A DNA stretch of 64,000 bases from Gilvibacter sediminis (GTDB taxonomy: Bacteria > Bacteroidota > Bacteroidia > Flavobacteriales > Flavobacteriaceae): NCBI RefSeq assembly GCF_028561565.1, contig NZ_JAQQTE010000022.1:374329-438328 (forward strand), read 5' to 3'. A model generated the notes under the pieces. It made no database searches. It saw only the letters and a program-made list of their open reading frames with translations, and was not told the DNA's origin. This document shows positions 49,646-58,166 of this stretch, in pieces. The position numbers were made by a program, and so were the translations under genes. The first letter of the stretch is position 1, and each line of letters opens with the position of its first letter.

Positions 49646-50476
49646 CTATAGAAATTTTACAGTTACGGTATCGCGGTAGCCCAAACCAAAAAGGGTAGAG
49701 GCGCTTCCCACGGTACTCGGGTTACTTTTATAAATGGCCAGCTCTAAATAGCCAGAAGAGTTCCAAACGGCCAACTTTTTACCGTCTTCCTCCCTGCGGT
49801 CTGGATGCACATCAAAGTTAATGGCATCGCTATAACGTTCAAAGACCTTATTGAAGCGCACCGTTCGGGCAGAAATATTAAAGCCACGACCTTTACGCGT
49901 ATTCTCAAATAAGGTTCGATTGATATTGGTGATCACATTGCCGTAATTGTCAATATAAATAACATTCCCAATGATCTGGGAGGTATCTGCATTGATCACA
50001 GGAGTAATCCCTTTGAGTTGTTTTATTTGCTGAATATCCTTCCCAATAACATCCAAGGTCCCGCCACGAGCAATGTGGCAGGCTACTTCCACAAACACGT
50101 CCAAAACTGGGAAATTACTCTTTAAACGATCGTGAATGTTGATCTCTACCATCTTTTCTGGTCGGAATTCCTGAGTGATCATGGAAATGATACCATTGTC
50201 CGCGCAAACAAAATAATGTCCGTCCAAATAAACGGCAATATGCTTATTCTCCGGATTGAGTTCTGAGTCAATTCCGATGATATGAATAGTCCCTGCCGGA
50301 AAGCTTTTATAAGCGTTTTGAATAATGTAAGCCGCTTCACTGATGTGAAAGGGCGAGATGGAGTGGGAAATATCTACAATCCGCACCTCGTCTAGTGCGC
50401 TGTAAATGCCTCCTTTTACTGCTCCTGCAAAGTGATCTTTCTCTCCAAAATCAGTTGTTAAGGTGATAATTGGCAT
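49646..50476 (-). CDS. S-adenosyl-L-methionine hydrolase/hydroxide adenosyltransferase (DUF62)
   Basis: This 276-residue protein opens with ITLTTDFGEKDHFAGAVKGG, the LTTDFG..D.(F/Y)VG..KG signature of the SAM-dependent chlorinase/fluorinase/hydrolase fold. It continues with IVDISHSISPFHISEAAYII and ADNGIISMI. The C-terminal domain has YIDNYGNVITNI, the conserved D-x-(F/Y)GN-x-xTN motif. In the common members a water-derived hydroxide attacks SAM giving adenosine and methionine. The halogenase-specific loops cannot be judged by eye, so hydrolase is the default call. It lies 3 bases upstream of gldFG and is probably co-transcribed. Confidence 0.9.
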   Translation of the reverse strand: MPIITLTTDFGEKDHFAGAVKGGIYSALDEVRIVDISHSISPFHISEAAYIIQNAYKSFPAGTIHIIGIDSELNPENKHIAVYLDGHYFVCADNGIISMITQEFRPEKMVEINIHDRLKSNFPVLDVFVEVACHIARGGTLDVIGKDIQQIKQLKGITPVINADTSQIIGNVIYIDNYGNVITNINRTLFENTRKGRGFNISARTVRFNKVFERYSDAINFDVHPDRREEDGKKLAVWNSSGYLELAIYKSNPSTVGSASTLFGLGYRDTVTVKFL

Positions 50477-50636
50477 CCCTTGGATTGTTGATATTTTGTT
50501 AACTTTTTGAGGTAAAAATAACCTACATTTGAAACGAACCTCGGAAGCAGTTTGACCCTACGGAAAAACTACAACGGCGTTCGAAAACAAAACTAAGTAT
50601 TTCTATCTTTATTGCAATCCTAAAACCACCTCGCTT
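50477..50636. promoter_or_regulatory. Divergent promoter region, SAM-hydrolase and phoH
   Basis: In this 160-base region TATCTTTA (50604-50611, one mismatch to TAnnTTTG) lies 25 bases before the phoH TTG start. On the minus strand TATTTTTA (about 50513-50520) points toward the SAM-hydrolase gene. Both -33 elements are unclear. Confidence 0.45.
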
Positions 50637-51590
50637 TTGAACGAGCTTATTATTGAAATCACCGAGATCAATCCTCGGGAACTGTTTGGCCAACACAACG
50701 CCAATATAGAACTGCTAAAAAAGTACTTTCCCAAGCTAAAGATTGTAGCGCGCGGCAGTAAGATCAAAGTATATGGAGACGAAGAATTGTTGGAGGAATT
50801 TGACAAGCGCTTCAATATGATCCTGGAACAATTCGGTAAATACAACAAGCTGGATGAAAACGTGATTGAACGTGTACTGACCAGCGAGAGTCGTGCGGAT
50901 TATGAAACCGATCAAAGCAGCGGTGAGGTTATCGTTCACGGCGTAAACGGACGTTTGATCAAACCACAAACAGTCAATCAACGCAAATTGGTAGAAACCA
51001 TGCGCAAGAATGATATGGTATTCGCCATAGGACCTGCAGGAACAGGAAAGACCTACACTGGAGTTGCATTAGCTGTAAAAGCCCTGAAGAATAAAGAAGT
51101 GAGACGCATTATTCTAACGCGTCCTGCTGTGGAGGCTGGAGAAAATCTCGGATTCCTTCCCGGTGATCTGCAGGAGAAGTTAGATCCGTACATGCAGCCG
51201 CTTTATGATGCACTGCGGGATATGATCGCTCCAGAAAAACTAGCATCATATATAGAAAAGGGAGTCATTCAAATTGCGCCTATGGCCTTTATGCGTGGTC
51301 GTACCTTAGACAATGCCTTTGTAATTCTTGACGAGGCTCAGAATACTACCCATGCTCAAATGAAGATGTTCTTGACCCGTATGGGTAAGAATGCCAAATT
51401 CATGATCACAGGAGATCCGGGGCAGGTGGATCTGCCGCGCCGAGTGATCTCTGGACTTAAAGAAGCCCTTTTAGTGCTTAAGGATATCAACGGAGTTGGC
51501 ATAGTCCATTTAGATGATAAGGATGTGATTCGTCACCGCTTGGTCAAGAAAGTAATTGCTGCGTATAACCAAATTGAAAATCGCAACTGA
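50637..51590 (+). CDS. phoH: PhoH-family ATPase
   Basis: This 317-residue protein has an N-terminal KH-like segment (about residues 1-70) and the PhoH NTPase domain, with Walker A GPAGTGKT (132-139), [20 protein letters not shown] (about 157-176), Walker [12 protein letters not shown] (about 222-232) and [12 protein letters not shown] (about 247-258). PhoH proteins are ATPases tied to RNA metabolism and stress; the exact role is unsettled. The start is TTG at 50637 ([13 protein letters not shown]), which fits the family. purC follows after one base, an arrangement kept in related bacteria. Confidence 0.93.
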   Translation: MNELIIEITEINPRELFGQHNANIELLKKYFPKLKIVARGSKIKVYGDEELLEEFDKRFNMILEQFGKYNKLDENVIERVLTSESRADYETDQSSGEVIVHGVNGRLIKPQTVNQRKLVETMRKNDMVFAIGPAGTGKTYTGVALAVKALKNKEVRRIILTRPAVEAGENLGFLPGDLQEKLDPYMQPLYDALRDMIAPEKLASYIEKGVIQIAPMAFMRGRTLDNAFVILDEAQNTTHAQMKMFLTRMGKNAKFMITGDPGQVDLPRRVISGLKEALLVLKDINGVGIVHLDDKDVIRHRLVKKVIAAYNQIENRN

Positions 51591-51591
51591 A

Positions 51592-52542
51592 ATGAAGGGA
51601 ACTCTGATGTCCACTGATTTTAATTTCCCAGGTCAAAAAAGTGTTTACCGTGGGAAAGTAAGAGAGGTTTATACTCTAGATAATGATATTTTGCTGATGG
51701 TCGCTACAGATCGTCTCAGCGCTTTTGACGTGGTTATGCCTCGCGGTATTCCGTATAAAGGGCAGATCTTGAATCAGATCGCTACGCAAATGATGCGAGA
51801 TACAGAAGATCTAGTTCCAAACTGGCTCGTTGCTACTCCAGACCCTAACGTGGCTATTGGAAAAGCTTGTGATCCTTTTAAGGTGGAAATGGTGATTCGC
51901 GGTTATATGAGCGGCCACGCTGCCCGTGAATACAAGGCTGGCAAACGCATGCTTTGTGGCGTGCCTATGCCAGAAGGGATGAAAGAAAATGACCCCTTCC
52001 CAGAGTCGATCATTACTCCGGCGACCAAAGCCGAAAAAGGAGATCATGATGAAGATATCTCTCGTGAGGATATTTTAAAGCGAGGGATTGTTTCGGAGGC
52101 TGACTATACGGTCTTAGAAGATTATACCCGCAAACTTTTCCAACGCGGAACCGAGCTCGCTGCCAAACGCGGATTGATCCTCGTAGATACCAAATACGAG
52201 TTTGGTAAGACCAAGGATGGAGAGATTGTTTTGATCGATGAGATCCACACGCCTGATTCGTCACGTTACTTTTACGCAGAGGGCTATCAAGAGCGCCAAG
52301 ATCGCGGGGAGAAGCAAAAGCAACTTTCCAAGGAGTTTGTGCGTCAATGGTTGATCGCTAAAGGATTCCAAGGTTTGGAAGGGCAAACAGTACCTGAAAT
52401 GAGTGATGAATACATCGACAGCGTATCAGAACGCTATATTGAACTCTTTGAGCACATTACAGGAACTGAATTTCAGCGTGCCGATCTCTCGAATATCACC
52501 GAGCGAATTACTTCAAACGTAAATAATTACTTGAACGCTTAG
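51592..52542 (+). CDS. purC: SAICAR synthetase (phosphoribosylaminoimidazolesuccinocarboxamide synthase)
   Basis: This 316-residue enzyme joins CAIR and aspartate with ATP in purine synthesis. Motifs: YRGKVREVY (ATP loop, about residues 18-26), [20 protein letters not shown] (about 35-54), the signature [18 protein letters not shown] (about 100-117), and [10 protein letters not shown] followed by [14 protein letters not shown] (about 200-232). The length fits the long Bacteroidota form. The ATG at 51592 gives [12 protein letters not shown], with the residue count before TDFNFP expected for this group; ATG at 51607 is the alternative. The stop overlaps the convergent DUF1304 stop by 4 bases. 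Confidence 0.96.
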   Translation: MKGTLMSTDFNFPGQKSVYRGKVREVYTLDNDILLMVATDRLSAFDVVMPRGIPYKGQILNQIATQMMRDTEDLVPNWLVATPDPNVAIGKACDPFKVEMVIRGYMSGHAAREYKAGKRMLCGVPMPEGMKENDPFPESIITPATKAEKGDHDEDISREDILKRGIVSEADYTVLEDYTRKLFQRGTELAAKRGLILVDTKYEFGKTKDGEIVLIDEIHTPDSSRYFYAEGYQERQDRGEKQKQLSKEFVRQWLIAKGFQGLEGQTVPEMSDEYIDSVSERYIELFEHITGTEFQRADLSNITERITSNVNNYLNA

Positions 52543-52910
52543 GCGTAGTACTTTAGGATCAATAAGATCTGTCCTATTAAGGCGGGAATTCCTTGTACTA
52601 AAAAGATCTTTTTGCTCACGCTGATCGTACCGTAAATACCGGCCACTAATACACAGGACAGGAAGAAGTGCGCTACTTTATCAGCCCACACCTGGTCTGT
52701 GATAAAAAGCGACCATATTAATCCTGCTGCGAGAAAACCATTGTATAAACCTTGGTTAGCAGCCATACTTTTGGTGGGCTTAAAGAGTTCTTTTTTGAAT
52801 CCTCGGAACACTTTAGGTCCGCGTGATTCCCAAGCAAACATTTCAAAATACATGAAATACAGGTGCAGCAATGCGACCAATGATACGATTACTCTAATTG
52901 CGATGTCCAT
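52539..52910 (-). CDS. DUF1304 membrane protein
   Basis: This 123-residue protein has four hydrophobic helices and the DUF1304 pattern: [20 protein letters not shown] near the N-terminus, [20 protein letters not shown] (about 51-70), and a C-terminal [17 protein letters not shown]. Family function is unknown. The ATG at 52910 aligns with the first helix; an upstream ATG at 52952 lies in the preceding gene. It is separated by one base from the PagL-like gene upstream and shares overlapping stop codons with purC. Confidence 0.85.
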   Translation of the reverse strand: MDIAIRVIVSLVALLHLYFMYFEMFAWESRGPKVFRGFKKELFKPTKSMAANQGLYNGFLAAGLIWSLFITDQVWADKVAHFFLSCVLVAGIYGTISVSKKIFLVQGIPALIGQILLILKYYA

Positions 52911-52911
52911 A

Positions 52912-54177
52912 CTATTTTGAGTTTTTGCGTTTCCATTGGTAGACGTAACCAATGCTGAATTCCGTGAAATCGGCCTGCCCTAGATTGGCCTGTAAATGGG
53001 CCCCAAGGAATACATTGTGTCTAGGCGATTTCTCGTTGCCGATGAAGTAGTATTTAAGCCCTAAACGAGAGGAGATGAGCTTTTTGATCTGATATTTAGA
53101 GTTGAATTCCCCCAACTGCCAGCTCTCAGGAACTTCCCGAGGGGTATTGTCCCAACCCTCATTCAAGCGCCAATCAATTTGATAACCCGGTTTGTGTAAA
53201 TTCACCCCAAGCTGCAAATCCAACCCGATGTGATTCAGCAGGAACTCTCCATTAAAAGTAATGGCAAAATTACTGGCGTAACGCCACGGATCTTCTTTAA
53301 AGAAGTCAAATTCTCGTCCGTCTTGAACCAAGGATTCATTGTTCTTTATATAATCGTAATAGTGTTTATACAAGCGATAACCAAAACCAATACCCAGTTT
53401 AAAGGTGTTGTTGTACACCCGCCCAAATTCGCCAGCAAAGCTGTAAACGCTGCGTTGATCGTTTATGGCCAGTGCCAATACATTGAAACCTTGTCCATAG
53501 CGAATAGAGATATAGTTCTGAGTGCTTTTGTCATAGGTGGGTAAACTGCCTTCTGCTAATAGTTCAAACTCCGGTTCGTGAAAAGCTACAGAAACACTGG
53601 CCAAAACCGAATTATACCCTTGGTTTAGCAGGCGCGTATGTCCGTTGGAGTGGTGGGAATAGTTGATCCCAAAATGCCAATCGGTGTTCGTTGTTTGTAA
53701 AAACCGATAGTAAAAAGCCGTTCTAAAAGCCCAAGTAATGTCTGTGGTGACCGCTTGATTGTTGGGGTTTTTAGTGGCGTCAAATTTATCGGTATGATAG
53801 GATCCACCCATACCCACACGGGCGGTGAATTTATCATTTTTGAAAAGTCTAAAATGCACATAGGGAATAACAGACACTGCTAGGCCCAAACTGTCTCGGT
53901 TACCAAAGTTGGTCAAGCCTAATGACAAACCGGTTACCGGAGCTTTTAAGCGTTGTGCCCATTGCTGCGGATTGTTGGCGTTATTCATGCCAAAGTTCAT
54001 CACAAACTGATATTGCAGACCAGTGTTTGGAAAGTTGCTGTTGGACTCAAAGGTCTGTCCGACTAAAAATTCTGGGTTTAGAATTCTGGCGTTGGTTCTC
54101 CAAGAACTTTCGTTTTCTTGTCCAAAGGCTGTAAAAAAAGCAAAAACAAAAAGGAAGACGCAGCTAAAGTGCCTCAT
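52912..54177 (-). CDS. PagL-like acyloxyacyl hydrolase / outer-membrane protein
   Basis: This 421-residue protein has a signal peptide (HFSCVFLFVFAFFTAFGQ) and continuous amphipathic beta strands ending in FSIGYVYQWKRKNSK. The segment INYSHHSNGHT (His175, His176, Ser177, Asn178, Gly179) resembles the His-Ser-(Asn) catalytic stretch of PagL lipid A 3-O-deacylases, placed as expected on one barrel strand. If active it would remove an acyl chain from lipid A in the outer membrane. The protein is more than twice the length of classical PagL, as in Bacteroidota homologues, so the extra strands have another role. The family call is reasonable; enzyme activity is inferred. Confidence 0.65.
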   Translation of the reverse strand: MRHFSCVFLFVFAFFTAFGQENESSWRTNARILNPEFLVGQTFESNSNFPNTGLQYQFVMNFGMNNANNPQQWAQRLKAPVTGLSLGLTNFGNRDSLGLAVSVIPYVHFRLFKNDKFTARVGMGGSYHTDKFDATKNPNNQAVTTDITWAFRTAFYYRFLQTTNTDWHFGINYSHHSNGHTRLLNQGYNSVLASVSVAFHEPEFELLAEGSLPTYDKSTQNYISIRYGQGFNVLALAINDQRSVYSFAGEFGRVYNNTFKLGIGFGYRLYKHYYDYIKNNESLVQDGREFDFFKEDPWRYASNFAITFNGEFLLNHIGLDLQLGVNLHKPGYQIDWRLNEGWDNTPREVPESWQLGEFNSKYQIKKLISSRLGLKYYFIGNEKSPRHNVFLGAHLQANLGQADFTEFSIGYVYQWKRKNSK

Positions 54178-54287
54178 AGTTGGTTGTTAGTTGGTGCAGT
54201 CAAATTAGGGTAAGTTTCCCAATTGACAAAATATGCCAGAGGACAAAAATAATAATGGTATTTTAGGCTTTTATTTAGCAGCGCAGC

Positions 54288-55661
54288 ATGGAATTACTCG
54301 ATAAGATCGTAGCCGAATTTGCCTCATTTGTATGGGGATTACCTTTATTGATCCTTCTTATTGGAGGTGGATTGTATTTGCTGATTCGATCCAGATTCTT
54401 ACCCTTCCGCTATTTAGGACATGCTATCAATGTGCTGCGCGGAAAATACGACGATCCTGACGATCCCGGTCAGATCAATCACTTTGAAGCTTTGACCACA
54501 GCCTTATCTGCAACGGTAGGGATGGGGAACATTGCCGGAGTGGCAGTCGCCATTGCACTAGGAGGTCCAGGAGCGGTCTTTTGGATGTGGGTCTCTGCTG
54601 TAGTGGGGATGTCGACAAAATTCTTTACTGCCACCTTGGCAATCTTGTATCGAGGAAAAGACAGCGCGGGTGAAGTACAAGGCGGCCCCATGTATTTTAT
54701 TGAAGAGGGGCTGGGTAAAAAATGGAAGTTTATGGCTGTATTCTTCAGTATGGCCGGAATGATCGGAGCCTTACCGGTTTTTAACGTAAACCAATTGACT
54801 CAGGCCATCAATGATATCCTTTTAATTCCGAATGACATTCAAGTCGGGTTTGAGTCTAATTTGATCATCGGATTGATCTTGGTGGGGATCACTACCGTAG
54901 TAATTGTTGGCCAATTATCTCGAATTAGTAAAACAGCAGCCAAGCTGGTACCGTCCATGGTCCTGCTTTATTTTGTTGCTGTGCTTTATATCCTCGGAGT
55001 CAATTTTGATCAAGTTCCTAAGTACTTAAGCCTTATTGTGACAGACGCTTTTAGTGCGGAATTGTATTCTGGAGAACCGCTCTTTGGTGGTGTAGTCGGT
55101 GGACTGATCCTTCTGGGGATACGCCGCGGAGCTTTTTCTAACGAAGCCGGTATAGGTACGGCGCCTATGGCTCACGGAGCGGCCAAGACCAGCGAGCCTA
55201 CCCGTGAAGGTCTAGTGGCTATGTTGGGTCCTGCAATTGATACCTTGATCGTATGTACGCTTACTGCTCTGGCTATTTTGGTAACGGGAGTTTGGGAAAC
55301 CAGTGGCGCTAACGGAGTCTCTTTGACGGCATCTGCCTTTGAGAACAGCCTGCCGGGAATTGGAAGCTATATCCTGCTGATCTGTATAGCTGTCTTTAGT
55401 ATCTCTTCTTTGTTCTCCTATTCTTACTACGGAAGCAAATGTATGAGCTACCTCTTTGGAGCGCACAATAAAAAGTACTACAACATCTTCTATATTGGAA
55501 GCATCATCTTAGGGGCGACTACTTCTTTAAGTCTTATGATCAATTTGATCGATGGTGTTTTTGCACTGATGGCGATTCCAACCATGCTGGCCACCATAAT
55601 TATGGCGCCGCGAGTTTTAAAGGAGTCACGCCGTTATTTCAAAGCCTTAAAGAAGGATTAA
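54288..55661 (+). CDS. Alanine/glycine:Na+ symporter (AGCS family)
   Basis: This 457-residue transporter has about 11 helices. Family signatures: LSATVGMGNIAGVAVAIALG (about residues 72-91), GGPGAVFWMWVSAVVGMSTK (about 91-110), VQGGPMYFIEEGLGKKWK (about 130-147) and RRGAFSNEAGIGTAPMAHGA (about 280-299). It imports alanine or glycine with sodium. It is a single gene divergent from the PagL-like gene; a TATTTTAG box (about 54257-54264) lies 24 bases before the ATG as a weak promoter match. Its stop overlaps the convergent SGNH-protein stop on TTAA. Confidence 0.95.
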   Translation: MELLDKIVAEFASFVWGLPLLILLIGGGLYLLIRSRFLPFRYLGHAINVLRGKYDDPDDPGQINHFEALTTALSATVGMGNIAGVAVAIALGGPGAVFWMWVSAVVGMSTKFFTATLAILYRGKDSAGEVQGGPMYFIEEGLGKKWKFMAVFFSMAGMIGALPVFNVNQLTQAINDILLIPNDIQVGFESNLIIGLILVGITTVVIVGQLSRISKTAAKLVPSMVLLYFVAVLYILGVNFDQVPKYLSLIVTDAFSAELYSGEPLFGGVVGGLILLGIRRGAFSNEAGIGTAPMAHGAAKTSEPTREGLVAMLGPAIDTLIVCTLTALAILVTGVWETSGANGVSLTASAFENSLPGIGSYILLICIAVFSISSLFSYSYYGSKCMSYLFGAHNKKYYNIFYIGSIILGATTSLSLMINLIDGVFALMAIPTMLATIIMAPRVLKESRRYFKALKKD

Positions 55662-56629
55662 TTTGTGTTGAGCAGGCTGTCTAGCTGCTTGGTGAATTTC
55701 TCTGCCCCATCTGGGTTGAGGTGATTGCCATTTCTAAAGTCGGTGACCATATAACGCGGATCGGTCTCTGAGATCAATAAGCGTACCTCTGGATAAGCAG
55801 CAAGCAAGGCTTGAAGCGTACTATCTCTTCGCTTTAAAATATTCTGATCTCTTTTTTCATTGTAATTCGCAAAAGTGGGCGGGCTAATAATTACCACCTC
55901 TAAACCGTGGTTATTGCAAAAGGCCAGCATGTCCTTAAAGTAAGCGGCATTGTATGCTAAGGTTTCTTTGGACTCTCTTCTGCTGATGTTTATCGGGTCG
56001 TTGAGGATCTTTTGTAGGTCGTAATTCAACTTTTTAAAGCGTCCTTTATAATTATTCAGTTCAAAGCCATGTCGATTGAATTGAGGCAAACTGTCCTTGA
56101 CGTAATGTCCCAGGAGTTGTTTGGTAAAAAAACCAGGATGCGACATATACAAAAGGCTGTCTGCCGGAGTCGTTGCTCGGTCAAAGGTGTTGATCCCGTA
56201 ATATTTTAGGAACACCGGGCGTTTCCAATAATATTTGGAGTTATGTGGAATTTCAAAGTGTCCGTAAGACACCTCAAAGACCACTGTTTTTAAATTAGGA
56301 AGCCGATCTACCAACCCCTTGAGCAGCTCAAAATCAGTATTGTGGTGTTGTGCGCTAGAACTGATATTGAGTGTGTTCTTGCTGATCAAAGACGCGTCGA
56401 CGCTATTTTTAATTTGCGAGGAACCAAATACGGCAACTTCTATATCTGCGGCTTCCTTATTTAAGTAGTCACCGACAATACTGTAGGTACTCGGAATTTT
56501 ACCGACCATCACCTCTAAAACAGTAGCAATGATCACTACCGGTATGAAGAAGATCACCACCGGCAGCCCAAAGCGCTTGAGGATCGCCTTAAAACTGGAA
56601 ATAGATGAATTCTTCTTTGGGTCCGGCAT
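55658..56629 (-). CDS. SGNH-like membrane-anchored protein, partner of the MBOAT protein
   Basis: This 323-residue protein has one N-terminal transmembrane helix (about residues 22-42, LPVVIFFIPVVIIATVLEVM) and a periplasmic domain with SGNH-like blocks: AVFGSSQIKNSVD (about 66-78, Ser in block I), VVIISPPTFANY (about 243-254) and a late GNHLNPDGAEKFT (about 301-313) offering Asp/His. This resembles AlgJ/AlgX- or DltD-like partners of MBOAT acyltransferases, which complete acyl transfer outside the membrane. It overlaps the upstream MBOAT gene by 41 bases. The acceptor could be the cell-surface polysaccharide or another glycan. Confidence 0.7.
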   Translation of the reverse strand: MPDPKKNSSISSFKAILKRFGLPVVIFFIPVVIIATVLEVMVGKIPSTYSIVGDYLNKEAADIEVAVFGSSQIKNSVDASLISKNTLNISSSAQHHNTDFELLKGLVDRLPNLKTVVFEVSYGHFEIPHNSKYYWKRPVFLKYYGINTFDRATTPADSLLYMSHPGFFTKQLLGHYVKDSLPQFNRHGFELNNYKGRFKKLNYDLQKILNDPINISRRESKETLAYNAAYFKDMLAFCNNHGLEVVIISPPTFANYNEKRDQNILKRRDSTLQALLAAYPEVRLLISETDPRYMVTDFRNGNHLNPDGAEKFTKQLDSLLNTN

Positions 56630-58019
56630 ATCGAAAGATAAAGAATATAAACAGATAGTACATAGCCCAACGCGCTACACGTCCGGTCTTGGAATCGATT
56701 TTTACAAAAGGATGGTCTTGATTTCTCGTAAAATATTCCATCAGAATTAAAAGAGGAATAAACAGCACGCGCCATCCGATCTCTAATGAGAAAGGTTCTG
56801 AGGGAACACCCTCCAAAATTCGACCAATGATATAAAAGGCCATATCTAAGTTCTCCGATCTAAAAAAGATACAGGAGGTCATGATCAAAGTAAAACTGTA
56901 GATCACTGTAAGGCCTAAGGGCATTTTAGTGAGGTAGTAGTTTATGTTGACCACTTTGCCCTTAATGGTTACAGGAATGCGTTCTATAGAAATGGTTAAG
57001 GCTTGGAAAAGCCCAAAGACAATAAAGGTCCAATTGGCACCGTGCCACAGACCGATCAGTCCCATAGAAATGAAAAGTGCTCCGGTGCGCACCAAATAGT
57101 TCTTACTGTTCTTAGCCAGCGGCCCGTAAACATAGTCTGTAAACCATTTGGTCAAGGTAATGTGCCAGCGTTGCCAGAATTCTGCAACAGACCTCGATAG
57201 ATAAGGTATGTTGAAGTTCTTACTCAGTCTAAAACCAAACAAGCGAGCAGTTCCAATAGCAATGTCTGAATAGCCGGCAAAGTCACAATATATCTGAAAA
57301 AAGAACAGCACTGAAGCGTAGAGTAGGGAAAGGCTTCCGTGATCCTCTGGACTGGCATAAATGGTATTGACCACCACTGCAGCATTGTCTGCCACAACCA
57401 CCTTTTTAAAGAGCCCCCAAAGGATCTGCCTCAAGCCGTCTTTGGCTAGATCTAGATCAAATTTGCGCTCTTTATCAAACTGAGGCAATAGATTGCGGGC
57501 ACGTTCAATAGGACCGGCCACCAACTGCGGAAAAAAGCTAACAAAGCACAAGAAGTTCAAAATGTTTGTACTCGGTTTAATTCTTTCCCGATAAACATCT
57601 ATGCTGTAGCTCAAGGTTTGAAAGGTGTAAAAACTCAATCCTACGGGCAGAATAATCCGCAAGGAACTGAATACGTAATCCTCTGCATTTAGCGCGAAAA
57701 GCTCGCTGAATCCGGCGATAAAGAAATTGTAGTATTTAAACAGGAAAAGCACACCCAGGTTCCACACCACGCTCAGCGCCAGTATACTGTTCTTGCGTTC
57801 TTTTGTTTGAGCTTTTGGGAGCAAGATCCCTACGTAATAATCAACTATGGAGCTGGCAAAGATCAGCGATAAGAAACGCCAATCCCAAAGGCCGTAAAAG
57901 ATATAACTGGCTAATAAAAGAACCAGATTCTGTTGTCTTATATTTTGCCTGCCGATCGCCCAATACACCAAGAATGCAATGGGGAGGAATAATCCAAAAC
58001 TAAGCGAGTTGAATAGCAA
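56589..58019 (-). CDS. MBOAT-family O-acyltransferase (AlgI-like)
   Basis: This 476-residue polytopic protein shows the AlgI/DltB-type features FYTFQTLSYSIDVYRERIKP (about residues 130-149), SFFPQLVAGPIERARNLLPQ (about 161-180), IYCDFAGYSDIAIGTARLFG (about 243-262), the SVAEFWQRWHITLTKWF segment with His286, and LIGLWHGANWTF with the catalytic-type His326. These proteins move an acyl group, often acetyl, across the inner membrane. TTG at 58019 (MLFNSLSFGLFLPI) was chosen because it matches the usual N-terminus; an ATG at 58049 would add ten atypical residues. It forms a two-gene unit with the SGNH protein. Confidence 0.92.
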   Translation of the reverse strand: MLFNSLSFGLFLPIAFLVYWAIGRQNIRQQNLVLLLASYIFYGLWDWRFLSLIFASSIVDYYVGILLPKAQTKERKNSILALSVVWNLGVLFLFKYYNFFIAGFSELFALNAEDYVFSSLRIILPVGLSFYTFQTLSYSIDVYRERIKPSTNILNFLCFVSFFPQLVAGPIERARNLLPQFDKERKFDLDLAKDGLRQILWGLFKKVVVADNAAVVVNTIYASPEDHGSLSLLYASVLFFFQIYCDFAGYSDIAIGTARLFGFRLSKNFNIPYLSRSVAEFWQRWHITLTKWFTDYVYGPLAKNSKNYLVRTGALFISMGLIGLWHGANWTFIVFGLFQALTISIERIPVTIKGKVVNINYYLTKMPLGLTVIYSFTLIMTSCIFFRSENLDMAFYIIGRILEGVPSEPFSLEIGWRVLFIPLLILMEYFTRNQDHPFVKIDSKTGRVARWAMYYLFIFFIFRYAGPKEEFIYFQF

Positions 58020-58114
58020 GGGCCTTAAGTTTGTCGCAAATATAAACAAAATGCTTCCGTGACCTATGCGTGTCTCTACTTAGTGGGGCCATAGATTCTG
58101 AATTATGACTGCAT

Positions 58115-58140
58115 AAAAAAACCCGGACGATTCGCCCGGG
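58115..58140 (-). terminator. Terminator of lipoprotein gene A
   Basis: On the minus strand CCCGGGCG - AAT - CGTCCGGG forms an 8-bp stem with one G-U pair, followed by seven T. A related hairpin ends the neighbouring paralogue (59687-59719). Confidence 0.88.
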
Positions 58141-58166
58141 CTTTCTATATATTTTAAAAACTGGAA

